NCBI GenBank assembly: GCA_900548385.1
Contig: URKJ01000018.1
Location: forward strand, 21,962-85,961
DNA: 64,000 nucleotides
Direction of reading: 5' to 3'
Source: an uncultured bacterium
Lineage (GTDB): Bacteria; Verrucomicrobiota; Lentisphaeria; Victivallales; UBA1829
Position numbers and translations under genes: made by a program. The notes under the pieces were generated by a model. It was not told the origin of the DNA. It saw nothing but the letters and a program-made list of their open reading frames with translations, and did no database searches. Position 1 is the first letter of the stretch; each line of letters begins with the position of its first letter. This document shows, piece by piece, positions 52,432 through 62,111 of this stretch.

Positions 52432-54693
52432 ATGTCCGTTCTTCTATTTATTCTTTTATTGCTGGGCGGACCATTCTTCTGTGCATCCTGGCTGAAAAAA
52501 ACGTTTGAACAATCAATCGCATTGACATGTTTCTCCGCGATCATATTCCTTTATTTTGCCGGTCTTGTCAATCAACTGATAACCGGGATGTTTCTGTTAT
52601 TCGGAATTTTAATCCTTCTGTGGGGGCTCTGTTTCTGGAAAATCGTCACTCTGAAAACCAAAAAAGAGTTTTGCCGGAAAATATTCACCCCCGGTTTAGG
52701 GTTTTATCTGGTTTCCATTGTCTTCGCCTACTTCATTATGAGAAATAAAGTCTTTTGGCACTACGATGACTTTTCCCATTGGGGACTTATCACAAAAGAG
52801 ATATGGAACTGTAAAAGCCTTTGTTTCTTTTTCCCCCCGGAAATTCAGGCGAAATTCACTCATATCGACTATCCGCCTGCAACGGCAATATGGACATTTC
52901 CTTTTCTCTGGTTTGCCGGGAATTTCAATGAGGGAATCTGTCTGTTTGCCTTGTTTGCCCTGGATCTGGCCCTCTTTACAGGAATTTTTGCTTTTTGGCG
53001 CTGGCGCAACCTGCCCTCCGCGGTTATCTGGGGTATTGCCATCATGCTGTTGCCTCACTATTATCTTCACTCCGCCTATGGGACTCTCATGGTAGACCCG
53101 GTTCTAGGGTTGTTGTTCGGCTATGCAATGGCATGGCCGTTCATGTGCGACAGACAGAAGAGTCCTTTTTATTACTGCTTTGCTCTTTCGATATTCACAG
53201 CGTCTCTTTTTTTAATCAAACAGAGCGGATTTATTTTTGCTCTTTTTATTATTATCGGGAACTGGATCACTGTCATAAAAAATGCAATGGATAACAGGAA
53301 ACTATGCTCTTTACTGAAAAGTTACACCACTTACATTTATTTATTCGTTCCGCTTCTGTTTCTAATTTCCATTCGCGGTCTGTGGCAGTACAAAGTTGCC
53401 GCCCATCATTTAACGGGAAAATTTTCCAATCTGTCCAAAATATCTTTTCATTCCATAAAAGAATTATTATGCGATAATGAACCAGGTTATGCGCAGGCTG
53501 TTCTGAATAAGTACATCAACGCGTTTTACTGTGCGGATCAAGTCACTCATATTTCGCCGGTTTTCCGTTTTGTCAATATTCCTTTAATCGTGCTTTTCTT
53601 CTGTCTGGGAGTCTTATTCTTCTTATTCAATCATTTTCAATCTTCCGATAAACTGTTCCGGCGGGAACGCCGGACTCTTTACTATTACCTCTATATATGC
53701 CTTCCCGTTTTCTGTATCCTTCTGTATTTCAACTATATTTTCATGTTTCCGCCCTATGAAGCCAGTTATTTAGCCGGATTAGGACGATATATCGCAGCCC
53801 CTTTCCTCGGTCTATGCTTTTGCCTGAGCATCGCCGCATGCATTGGTGCCTCGCAAAACTCATTCAAAAAAAACAGCAATGTATTGAAATACATTCTGCT
53901 GCTGTTTCTTATTCTTCTGCTGCCCAGAGTTCTGCAGCAGAAAGATCCTGAACAAACGATCAGAACCAACATTGAAATTGAAAAAGAGATCGTAAACAAT
54001 ACCCTCAAAGATCAACCTGTACATAACCTTTGTTACCATACAAACGGAATTGATTATTTCATCAAAAAATATTCGGTCCGTATGCCAAAGGTGGATTACT
54101 ATATCACGGATAAAACTTTGGCCAAACGGCTTAAACATCTGCCGAAAGGGGAATATCTCTATATTGCAGACTTTCCGCCAAACCTGCAGCAGACTCTTGG
54201 TCCCTTATTTGCCAAAAAGCAGCTTCTGCCGCACAGGCTGTATCAAAAAAACGACTCTGATCTCTTTCAGCCGCTTCCTTTAACATGGATCAACTGCAAC
54301 TTCGAAATCGTTAATATGCTGGCTGTCAAAGATTCATGGAGAGGAAAAGTCGCCATCGTACCCTACGCTCCGGCAGCATGGAACAATGCACTGCAGATAA
54401 CTCTGAAAAAAAGAGGCTACTGCTATCTTGCGCTTATTCCCGAACTGAAAATGATTACATCGCCCATCCGTAAAGTTTCTTTTTCAGTCTATACAGCGCA
54501 AAAAGGCATTCAACTGTCCCTGATGAATGGAAACCGTATTATTACAACATTAAATTGTGACTGGACCGGAACAAAAACAATCGAAATTCCAACCGATGAC
54601 CTGTTGCCGAACAATTTCATTTTAAAAGTACAAAAAGAGAACACAAAGGGAACCGTCTATTTATATTTAGACGATTTGAAGTTAGCCTTTTGA
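52432..54693 (+). CDS. Large multi-pass membrane protein, GT-C glycosyltransferase-like
   Basis: The 753-residue protein has about 12 membrane segments through residue ~520 and a soluble C-terminal region (about 525-753). A loop after the second or third segment carries HYDDFSHWGLITKEI, with the acidic pair typical of GT-C lipid-sugar-dependent glycosyltransferases, and DYPPATAIWTF follows. Wzy-type polymerases are an alternative. With the GT2-GtrA gene just upstream it could transfer a polyprenyl-linked side sugar onto the glycan in the periplasm (inference). Very AT-rich compared with the flanks. Confidence 0.75.
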   Translation: MSVLLFILLLLGGPFFCASWLKKTFEQSIALTCFSAIIFLYFAGLVNQLITGMFLLFGILILLWGLCFWKIVTLKTKKEFCRKIFTPGLGFYLVSIVFAYFIMRNKVFWHYDDFSHWGLITKEIWNCKSLCFFFPPEIQAKFTHIDYPPATAIWTFPFLWFAGNFNEGICLFALFALDLALFTGIFAFWRWRNLPSAVIWGIAIMLLPHYYLHSAYGTLMVDPVLGLLFGYAMAWPFMCDRQKSPFYYCFALSIFTASLFLIKQSGFIFALFIIIGNWITVIKNAMDNRKLCSLLKSYTTYIYLFVPLLFLISIRGLWQYKVAAHHLTGKFSNLSKISFHSIKELLCDNEPGYAQAVLNKYINAFYCADQVTHISPVFRFVNIPLIVLFFCLGVLFFLFNHFQSSDKLFRRERRTLYYYLYICLPVFCILLYFNYIFMFPPYEASYLAGLGRYIAAPFLGLCFCLSIAACIGASQNSFKKNSNVLKYILLLFLILLLPRVLQQKDPEQTIRTNIEIEKEIVNNTLKDQPVHNLCYHTNGIDYFIKKYSVRMPKVDYYITDKTLAKRLKHLPKGEYLYIADFPPNLQQTLGPLFAKKQLLPHRLYQKNDSDLFQPLPLTWINCNFEIVNMLAVKDSWRGKVAIVPYAPAAWNNALQITLKKRGYCYLALIPELKMITSPIRKVSFSVYTAQKGIQLSLMNGNRIITTLNCDWTGTKTIEIPTDDLLPNNFILKVQKENTKGTVYLYLDDLKLAF

Positions 54694-54702
54694 TCCTCCT
54701 GT

Positions 54703-57700
54703 TCAGGTCAGCAGGAATTCGAGGTCTTCCAGAGAAATCGAACGGAGAGCTTCTGTCGGAGATTCCACAAGATTCTCAAAAAGATCCGCTTTGATTTTCT
54801 GAAGCTCAAGAACTTTCTCTTCGACCGAATTTTCCACGATCAATTTGATACAAGTCACGGCTCGCGTCTGTCCAATCCGGTGAGAACGATCCTCGGCTTG
54901 CGCTTCCGCAGCAGGATTCCACCACGGATCATAGATGATCACCGTATCGGCAGATGTCAGATTCAAACCCACTCCGCCGGCCTTCAGACTGAGAAGAAAA
55001 ACCGGAATATCCGGAGAATTGTTGAAGTTGTCCACATGCGCCATACGGTCGGTCGTGGAACCATCCAGATACTCGTATTTCATCGACTGACTGTCCATCC
55101 AGTCCCGGATCCGGTGAAGGAGCGCAGTAAACTGACTGAACAGAAGAACCTTGTGACCGCTGTCCACCGATTCCAGCAAAAGCTCTTTCAGCAGTTCCAT
55201 CTTGGCGGACTCCGTCACATCCGGGTTCAGATCGGCAGGAAGAAGCGCCGGATCACAGCAGATCTGCCGCAGACGGAGCAGCGCACTGAGCATCTCAAAA
55301 CGGGAATCCTTTCCATCGGAGTTGCGGAGTCGTTCCATCAACTCACGTCCCTGCAGACGGAATTTCTCATAAAACGCACGCTGCGCCGCACCCATTTCAC
55401 AATACAGGATCTGTTCCTGTTTCGGCGGCAGTTCTCTGCTTACTTCCGCTTTTCTGCGGCGGAGCATGAACGGAGCAATACGGTCCGCAAGCTCTTTCAA
55501 CACCTCCGGCGACGGATTCACCACATAACGGGAACGGAATGAATTCAATGTTCCAAGCAGGCCGTGATGCAGAAAATCAAAGATCGACCACAAGTCCTCC
55601 GGCGAATTCTCCAACGGCGTACCTGTCAGCACCAACCGGTGAATGGATTCCACCATCTTGCAAGTCTGTGCGTTGGCTGTCGCCGGGTTCTTGATGTGCT
55701 GTGCCTCATCCAGAATCACATAGCGGAAGCGGAGCCCCTGAAACAGTTCCACGTCACGGCGGATCAGGCTGTAGGACGTAATGCAAATATCGTGCGCCAT
55801 GGCTTTTTCCCAAAGTCCTTTGCGGTCGTTGCCGGAGATCACAAGCACTTTCAGCTCCGGCGTAAACCGCGCGCTCTCCCGCGCCCAATTTTCGATCAGA
55901 CTGGTCGGGCAGATGATCAATGCAGGAAGATTTTCCACCACATCCGAGGCAAGAAGCGCGAGAGTCTGAATCGTTTTGCCGAGTCCCATTTCATCGGCAA
56001 GCACAAGGTTGCACCCCTGCTTTCCCATCGCCGAAAGCCAGCGGACGCCCTGCATCTGATAATTCCGCAGCTCACCGCGGAAGAGTCCGGCAGGAACGAC
56101 CTGGTCCTGCGCGGAACGTTCTCCCAGCGCAGTATCGAAATCAAGTTTCAAACGCAGAAAACGGGTCGGAACCGCACCGGGAATGCCATCGGCCATCTTC
56201 GCCCAGTGGTATGCTGCCGGACGGATCATGCGGAGCACTTCCGCAAGGTCATCCTTGCGCAGTTCCTGTCCGGGAACCGGATGCACCATATCCGCCACGG
56301 AGGCGGCAAGACGGCGCAGCTGCGGCGGAATTTTGATCAACAGAGCGGAACCGGAAGAGAGGAACAGTTCATTGCGGACAGACGCTTTCACCAGGTCCCG
56401 CCAACGGACCGGCACTCCGGCTCCGGAAAGCGTGACTTTGAGATCGAATCCCTCTCCGCTTTCCGCCACGACCTCCACAGAGATCCGGAGGGAGGAGGCA
56501 TCGCCGCAGAGCATCGCAAGCGATGAGGACAGCGCAAATTTACGCCGCGCCCCCATCCAGTGCGGAATCAGTTCATTGACGAATGCTCCGATCGCCTCGC
56601 GGTCATGGAGCAGAAGACGCGTTTCCGAATCGCCGCTTTCCCCGCCTTTGATCCGTTCAAAACCGAAGTTGATGAGTTCATTGATTACCGCCGCTTCACC
56701 ATCGGCATCCCGGCGCCAGTAAATGCCGTCTTTCTGTGCAAGCCGCTGCTGATCCCCTTTGCAAAGCTGTCCGCCGTAATCGAACAGGACTTCGATCTCA
56801 AGTCCGCCGTCAACCCGCAGGCCGCCATCAAAAAACGGTTTGAATTTGCGCTGGTTGACCTGAACATCACCCGTCTCAATGATCTTGACCGGCAGCCAGT
56901 CGGCTCCCGCCAGAACCGCGGCGGACTTGCGGTCGCAGGGCTGAACCGTCGTGCGCAGGAAGTTGCGGATCCAGAGAACATCGGCCTGGGCGCAGATCCA
57001 CCAGTATTCACCGAGCATCCCGACCCAGCATCCGGCGCGTCCGGCAACCACTTTCACGTCTTTCAACGGCAGCGGAACCCCTTTGACAATGATCGCCGAG
57101 CGCAGAATGCATCCGCTTCCGGCGTCTTCGATCAGCAGGGCGGGCTCCGCATGGTCCTTGTGAATCACCACTTTCTCTTTCATGCGGAAAAAACGCTGAA
57201 AATCAATCAGACAATGAAAAAACTCCGCGGTCTGTTCCGCATCCAGCGAAAGTTTGGTCCCGTCCTGCTGGGCATTGATCGCAAGATAACGGATCACCTG
57301 ACGGTCCTGCTGCGGAAATGAATTCAGCTGAAGCGACACCGCCAGATTTTTACCGAAATGAAGCTGGCGCAGATTATTCAAATTTCCCGCATAATCTCGG
57401 TTGTTCCAACGGAGAGTGACGGTAAAAAGAGTCCGTTCCCATTTGCTCGGCATGTGCGGAAAATCCGACTCGGCATTGATCGTAACCACCGCTTCGGGCG
57501 GAACAAGAACCTGTTTCAGCAATTCGGGCAGACCGGAAAATTTAAGTCCCGCATACTGAGCGGGGTGGTCCGCCTCCTGCCGTTCCTGCGGTTTGATGGT
57601 GTATTTCGCATGATGCAGACACGCGGCGACCGCATGACAGCAGAACGCATTCGGGTCAAGTTCACAGGAGCAGACAGCGGAATAGGGACCGTCCGGAAAT

Positions 57701-57876
57701 CCATGCACCTCCACACGGGAAACCATGCCTTTGTGATCCCGGCAGACGGCGCGCAAAACTCCCGGCCGGCTTTCATGGCAGCAGAGCAGTTCCCCGTTTT
57801 TCAGGATACTCTTTGCCTTCTTGAAAGCCTCCTTTGAACCTTTTTGAATCAGATTTGCTTCAAAACTCTGCGCCAT
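54703..57876 (-). CDS. SNF2-family helicase with SWIM zinc finger
   Basis: The 1057-residue product is a dsDNA-translocating SWI2/SNF2 ATPase. An N-terminal SWIM zinc finger is visible (CSCELDPNAFCCHAVAACLHH, about residues 69-89). The helicase core follows: LADEMGLGKTIQTL (motif I), LDEAQHIKN (DEAQ box), LTGTPLENSPEDLWSIFDFL, then the C-terminal lobe with LLFSQFTALL, SLKAGGVGLNLT and DRSHRIGQTRAV. Such bacterial proteins are linked to transcription or DNA repair. No partner genes are adjacent; it converges on the GT-C-like gene with only 9 bases between. Confidence 0.92.
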   Translation of the reverse strand: MAQSFEANLIQKGSKEAFKKAKSILKNGELLCCHESRPGVLRAVCRDHKGMVSRVEVHGFPDGPYSAVCSCELDPNAFCCHAVAACLHHAKYTIKPQERQEADHPAQYAGLKFSGLPELLKQVLVPPEAVVTINAESDFPHMPSKWERTLFTVTLRWNNRDYAGNLNNLRQLHFGKNLAVSLQLNSFPQQDRQVIRYLAINAQQDGTKLSLDAEQTAEFFHCLIDFQRFFRMKEKVVIHKDHAEPALLIEDAGSGCILRSAIIVKGVPLPLKDVKVVAGRAGCWVGMLGEYWWICAQADVLWIRNFLRTTVQPCDRKSAAVLAGADWLPVKIIETGDVQVNQRKFKPFFDGGLRVDGGLEIEVLFDYGGQLCKGDQQRLAQKDGIYWRRDADGEAAVINELINFGFERIKGGESGDSETRLLLHDREAIGAFVNELIPHWMGARRKFALSSSLAMLCGDASSLRISVEVVAESGEGFDLKVTLSGAGVPVRWRDLVKASVRNELFLSSGSALLIKIPPQLRRLAASVADMVHPVPGQELRKDDLAEVLRMIRPAAYHWAKMADGIPGAVPTRFLRLKLDFDTALGERSAQDQVVPAGLFRGELRNYQMQGVRWLSAMGKQGCNLVLADEMGLGKTIQTLALLASDVVENLPALIICPTSLIENWARESARFTPELKVLVISGNDRKGLWEKAMAHDICITSYSLIRRDVELFQGLRFRYVILDEAQHIKNPATANAQTCKMVESIHRLVLTGTPLENSPEDLWSIFDFLHHGLLGTLNSFRSRYVVNPSPEVLKELADRIAPFMLRRRKAEVSRELPPKQEQILYCEMGAAQRAFYEKFRLQGRELMERLRNSDGKDSRFEMLSALLRLRQICCDPALLPADLNPDVTESAKMELLKELLLESVDSGHKVLLFSQFTALLHRIRDWMDSQSMKYEYLDGSTTDRMAHVDNFNNSPDIPVFLLSLKAGGVGLNLTSADTVIIYDPWWNPAAEAQAEDRSHRIGQTRAVTCIKLIVENSVEEKVLELQKIKADLFENLVESPTEALRSISLEDLEFLLT

Positions 57877-57988
57877 CTTCTCTTCTCCAGGTAAATTCCA
57901 TCATACACAACCGGGTAATGTAGCGCAAAAAAAGTGAGAAGTAAATACGGAAAACGAAAAAAAAGCAAGTTTTTTCTCTTTTCCCCTC

Positions 57989-58016
57989 TTGACTTTCCCG
58001 GAAAATATAGTATAAT
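57989..58016 (+). promoter_or_regulatory. Promoter of the LacI-type regulator
   Basis: TTGACT and TATAAT are separated by 16 bases, 66 bases before the regulator ATG. Confidence 0.7.
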
Positions 58017-58018
58017 TA

Positions 58019-58040
58019 TTTGCAGAAACGTTTCCGCAAA
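58019..58040 (+). promoter_or_regulatory. Candidate LacI-family operator
   Basis: A 22-bp palindrome TTTGCAGAAAC/GTTTCCGCAAA, with one mismatched pair and a central CG, lies just after the -10. That is the form and place of an autoregulatory LacI/CcpA-type operator. Confidence 0.7.
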
Positions 58041-58082
58041 CGATAGTGCGGAAACAACAGAAACCGGAGAAAGTCAAAGATT

Positions 58083-59138
58083 ATGAGAAATACACAAGTG
58101 ACTCTGAAAGATATTGCGGAAGCGTCCGGCGTGGCGTTGACAACGGTCTCCGCCGCCTTGAACGGAACCGGCAGAGTCAGCGAAACTCTCCGGGAACGGA
58201 TCGAAAAAATCGCGCACAGAATGAACTATGAACCGAACATTGCGGCAAAACTGCTGAAACAAAAGAAATGCCGTGATATCGGGCTTGTCATCAGCGACGA
58301 AAAGGACTCCATCGCCGGTTCCGGTTTCCTCCAGCCGATGCTTGTGAAATTCATCTATCTCTGCGAACAGGAAGGAATCCGCTGTCAAGTGGAATTCTTC
58401 AATCCGGCAAAACGTCCGGGGCATCTTCCGGAACTGATGACAAACGGTCTCGCAGGCGGAATCCTTCACTGCGGCTACGTTTCGCCCGCCGTGCAGGAAT
58501 ATATGAAAAAGAATCCTTCCTACCCGTTGGTCGCAATCGAAGAAGAGTGTATCAGCTCCGTCATTTCCAAAACCGCCGACGGGGTTTACAATGCAATACA
58601 GCATCTGGCAGCGCTGGGACATGAACGGTTCGCCGCACTTCTGGGACCGCAGGAATTCAATGTACACTCCGCCTCGCTCGAAGGTTTCCGGCGGGCTGTC
58701 CGGGATTTCAGTCTTGATTCCGGCGACAATGAAAGTTGGATCACATTCTTTGAACAATACGGAGACTGCGAAGCTTTGGAATACGGAATCGCCTACGGGA
58801 AAAACCTGTTCCGGATGGAGCCGCGCCCTTCCGCGCTGATCACAAGCGACGGACGCATTGCCCGCGGCATCATTCATGCGGCATACGAATCCGGCATGCG
58901 CATCCCGGACGATTTAAGCATCATGACGATTTTCAGCCCGAAGTCGGAAGCGGAGCAGACCTGGCCGTCGCTCTCCACCGTGTCGCGTAATCTTGACGAT
59001 ACTTTTCTCCATGCGTTCCGCATGCTGCGGGCGCTGATGAACGGCAGGGCTCCGGCGGAGTCAACGGTTTATACCATGCCAACGCTTGAGATACGGAACT
59101 CCATCTGCCGATGGGCAGGTGAAAAAAATAAAAACTGA
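58083..59138 (+). CDS. LacI-family transcriptional regulator
   Basis: The 351-residue product has the N-terminal LacI helix-turn-helix (VTLKDIAEASGVALTTVSAALNGTGRVSETLRERI) with the hinge region, then a PBP1-like sugar-binding domain (DIGLVISDEKDSI to the end; GRIARGIIHAAYESGMRIPDDLSI). It probably represses its own promoter through the palindrome at 58019 and is co-transcribed with the pseudopilin and hydrolase downstream. The inducer sugar is unknown. Confidence 0.93.
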   Translation: MRNTQVTLKDIAEASGVALTTVSAALNGTGRVSETLRERIEKIAHRMNYEPNIAAKLLKQKKCRDIGLVISDEKDSIAGSGFLQPMLVKFIYLCEQEGIRCQVEFFNPAKRPGHLPELMTNGLAGGILHCGYVSPAVQEYMKKNPSYPLVAIEEECISSVISKTADGVYNAIQHLAALGHERFAALLGPQEFNVHSASLEGFRRAVRDFSLDSGDNESWITFFEQYGDCEALEYGIAYGKNLFRMEPRPSALITSDGRIARGIIHAAYESGMRIPDDLSIMTIFSPKSEAEQTWPSLSTVSRNLDDTFLHAFRMLRALMNGRAPAESTVYTMPTLEIRNSICRWAGEKNKN

Positions 59139-59159
59139 GTTTTAATGAAAGGGAGACGC

Positions 59160-59939
59160 ATGAAAGACAAAAGCAGGCAAGACACAAGGCCGGGAATTTC
59201 CGTTCCATCCTTTTTCCGGAAAAGCAGTCCGGAAACAAGAAAAAACACATTCAGTTTAATAGAGCTGTTGATCGTAATATCAATCATTGCGATTCTTGTT
59301 GCTCTTCTGCTTCCGGTTCTGCAGAAGGCAAAGGAAAAAGCCGCGGAAACACAGTGCATGGGGAATCTGAAACAAATGGGAATCGCGCATATCGGTTTTG
59401 CGGACGACCACGAGGGACAGCTGATTCCCGGAACCTCCTGGCCGGGTCTTTTCGTCTGGCCAAGCCAGATGATCCCGTATCTCTCGCCCGATCCGCGCGG
59501 AAAAGTATTTCATTGCCCCTCTTCCACGGAAAATAACACAAAGTCGATGAAAGGTTTTACCTCTTATCAGGGCTTCAAATTCAACGAGCAGTCCCGTCTG
59601 AGCTATGTTCAGAATCTCTCTCTGGGACAGAGATCGGGAGGTACCGGACAAATCACTCCGCACCGTTACTGGAAAAATTACAAACGTCCGGAACGGACCG
59701 TCGCCAACCTTGACGGTTATCTGCCGAAATGCCCTGCGGAATCCATGGTCGCATACTATACGATCATTCAGGCGCCTTACTACGGCCTTGTCTACGGACA
59801 CGACGGCGGGTTCAATATGCTGTTGCTGGACGGGCATGTCGTCCGGATTTCAAGAGCGACGCTCCAGCGCGGAAGCCTTCTGATCAACGACCGGACCAAT
59901 AAACTCAATTATTACTGGTCCGTCAGCGATAAATTCTAA
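59160..59939 (+). CDS. Pseudopilin-like protein with N-terminal methylation motif and H-X9-DG motif
   Basis: The 259-residue product has a long basic leader (about 30 residues) and then NTFSLIELLIVISIIAILVAL, the pilin cleavage/methylation motif. The C-terminal part has GHDGGFNMLLLDGH, an exact H-X9-DG motif. The ATG at 59160 follows AGGGAG; the ATG at 59145 lacks a leader. It stands 21 bases after the LacI gene and 34 bases before a secreted hydrolase, the same relative position as the pseudopilin at 12642. Confidence 0.88.
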   Translation: MKDKSRQDTRPGISVPSFFRKSSPETRKNTFSLIELLIVISIIAILVALLLPVLQKAKEKAAETQCMGNLKQMGIAHIGFADDHEGQLIPGTSWPGLFVWPSQMIPYLSPDPRGKVFHCPSSTENNTKSMKGFTSYQGFKFNEQSRLSYVQNLSLGQRSGGTGQITPHRYWKNYKRPERTVANLDGYLPKCPAESMVAYYTIIQAPYYGLVYGHDGGFNMLLLDGHVVRISRATLQRGSLLINDRTNKLNYYWSVSDKF

Positions 59940-59973
59940 ACGGTCTCACACACACATCAGGGAGAAACACAAG

Positions 59974-62019
59974 ATGAAACACCGCTATTGGGCAGGAGGA
60001 CTGCTCGCCGCCTTAATGGTTCCGCTTACCGCGGCGGAAGTCTGGCAGGAGGCAGAAAATTACGAAAAATCCAACTGGACAACCAAACAGGTATTCTGCC
60101 GTCCCGACGGACGCGGAGCCTCAAACAATGTTCTGTTGAAACTTTACAGCGGTAAAGAGCCGGAAAAGGGTGGATACTTTGCGGAGTACACCGTGCAGAT
60201 CCCGGAAGACGGAACCTATGAAGTCTGGGCGGCGATCTCGACCGGAACCGCGAAATGGGCATCTCCGTTTGTCATTGAATTCGACGGCAAAAAAACGCTT
60301 GACGGTTCCCGCGCCCGGTGGCTCTCTCCCGCGTTCGGCGGACCGCCTCCGAACACAGTCCTCGGATGGGTCAATCCGGGCTCTGTGGAGCTGAAAAAAG
60401 GAAAACAGAAAATCACGTTCCGGGTCACGCAGAAACGTCCCGCAGGCAACAGCTACATCAGCTTTTTCGACGGATTTTATCTGACCACGCGCAAAGGAAT
60501 CCGCCCTCCGGGACACTACCGGATCTCCCGCCTTCAACCCGTATGGGGCGAGCAGCTGCGGAAAGCCGGAGGATATCAGAATCTGGCTTTTGAAGCGGAA
60601 CGCTCTCTTCTTCTGGAAAATATTGACACCGTTGCCCCGCAGGAACAGATCAACGACGCCAATGCGGAAATGGCGCTGAAAAAACTGATGGCGCGTCCGC
60701 TGCCGAAAACACGGGGAAACAGCGGAATTCACCGGTTCGGCATCCACGGCATGGAAAAACCGTTTGTTCTTGCCGGACTCAAAAAGAAAGAAACGGAACG
60801 GGCATTCGAACTGCTCGCACGGGCGGGTGCAGATACTCTCCGGACCGCGGAACTCTGCTGGCACCGGCTCGGAACAAAAGGTCCGGATCAGTTCAATTAC
60901 CGGGAAATCGACTATCAGATCCGTCTGGCGGAAAAATACGGCATGAACTTCATGTTCACCATCGGCTATCCGCCGGGCGGCTACAACAAGGGGGGACATC
61001 ATCTTTCGACCTTCCGCCCGCAGCACGAAGCGGTTTTCCGGGACTATCTGCGCACGATCCTGCCGAAATATGACAAATACGCCCAGTATTGGGAATACTG
61101 CAACGAAGTGGATGCGCCGCAGGTCTGGTGGCGCGGTGCGACTCCGGAAGAATACGTCCGGGATTGCCGGATCCTGCGGGAGGAACTGGACCGTCTGGGC
61201 ATCAAAACGCCGGTAATGGGAATTTCCGCAACCTATTCCCGTTCTCCCATGCACGACCGCAAAGGCGAAGGGCAGGCATGGACACGCCGGGCAGTCGCCG
61301 CCGGAATTGACCGTTATGTTGACGGCTACACTCTCCATTACACATGGTCGCTCAAACAGAAAGGATTTCCGGAATTCTTCCGGGGACTCTCTCCGGACGG
61401 GGCAAGCCGCCGTCTTTCCAACAGCGAAGAATCCGCCTATACTCATCCGAGCGACGTGATCAAGCTGTTTGCACGCGATCTCTATCTCTACGGTTTTGAA
61501 AGCGTCTATTATTTCATTGCCCGCGACTGGATCGAAGCCGGAAACATTCTCCATTCCGGATTGTTCGATATTGACTGGCGCCCGAAACTGCGTCTGCTGA
61601 GTTATGCGGCGAGCGCCGATGCAATGAAAACCCGTCAGCTTGCAGGCATGGCGGAACCCCAGAAAGATGTGGAAGCCTATCTGCTCACGGATCCGGTGGA
61701 TCCGGAATCCTGTGCAGTCGTTCTCTGGAAAAACGGCGGACAGGAAGAGCATGGAAGCCGCTTCAAAAAACTGCCCGTCACCGTGGATCCCGTCAAAGTC
61801 CGCTTCCCCGCCGGCAGCGTAGTTTCCACCGTCGACTGGAAACTGGACGCGATCCCGTTTCAGGCGGATGCCCCGGAATTTGAAATCGGCAGCATTCCCG
61901 TCATCATCTACTGCCGGAGACTGCCGGACTGGAAACGCCTCACTCCCGCGGAATGGCTCAAAGCGCATAAAGCCGCCGCGATCAGCAATTCCAGAGCCAA
62001 TCTTCCCGGACAATACTGA
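59974..62019 (+). CDS. Secreted glycoside hydrolase-like protein with CBM-like N-terminus
   Basis: The 681-residue product has a signal peptide (about 1-21, ending LTAAEV) and a CBM6/35-like beta domain (about 22-175: WQEAENY, YTVQIPEDGTYEVWAAIS). A TIM-barrel hydrolase domain (about 245-570) follows, with YWEYCNEVDAP giving the Asn-Glu acid/base pair and RLSNSEESAY a candidate nucleophile Glu. A beta-rich C-terminal domain ends the protein. The layout fits GH39/GH42-like clan-A enzymes; the family is uncertain. GGGAG lies before the ATG. It closes the second regulator-pseudopilin-hydrolase cassette. Confidence 0.82.
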   Translation: MKHRYWAGGLLAALMVPLTAAEVWQEAENYEKSNWTTKQVFCRPDGRGASNNVLLKLYSGKEPEKGGYFAEYTVQIPEDGTYEVWAAISTGTAKWASPFVIEFDGKKTLDGSRARWLSPAFGGPPPNTVLGWVNPGSVELKKGKQKITFRVTQKRPAGNSYISFFDGFYLTTRKGIRPPGHYRISRLQPVWGEQLRKAGGYQNLAFEAERSLLLENIDTVAPQEQINDANAEMALKKLMARPLPKTRGNSGIHRFGIHGMEKPFVLAGLKKKETERAFELLARAGADTLRTAELCWHRLGTKGPDQFNYREIDYQIRLAEKYGMNFMFTIGYPPGGYNKGGHHLSTFRPQHEAVFRDYLRTILPKYDKYAQYWEYCNEVDAPQVWWRGATPEEYVRDCRILREELDRLGIKTPVMGISATYSRSPMHDRKGEGQAWTRRAVAAGIDRYVDGYTLHYTWSLKQKGFPEFFRGLSPDGASRRLSNSEESAYTHPSDVIKLFARDLYLYGFESVYYFIARDWIEAGNILHSGLFDIDWRPKLRLLSYAASADAMKTRQLAGMAEPQKDVEAYLLTDPVDPESCAVVLWKNGGQEEHGSRFKKLPVTVDPVKVRFPAGSVVSTVDWKLDAIPFQADAPEFEIGSIPVIIYCRRLPDWKRLTPAEWLKAHKAAAISNSRANLPGQY

Positions 62020-62056
62020 GGGCGGAAATCAGTCCGGCGGACAATCCTTTTTCCGG

Positions 62057-62084
62057 TTGCATTTCCCGAAAAAACTGCTATATT
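62057..62084 (+). promoter_or_regulatory. Putative promoter of the chromate transporter operon
   Basis: TTGCAT and TATATT are separated by 16 bases, 27 bases before the GTG start. Confidence 0.5.
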
Positions 62085-62111
62085 TCTCCTTTCATTCAGG
62101 AGATACGAAGC

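Noticed and set aside
60121..62013. Minus-strand open frame of 630 codons over the secreted hydrolase
   Set aside because: Shadow of the CBM/TIM-barrel gene, which has a signal peptide, catalytic motifs and operon context.
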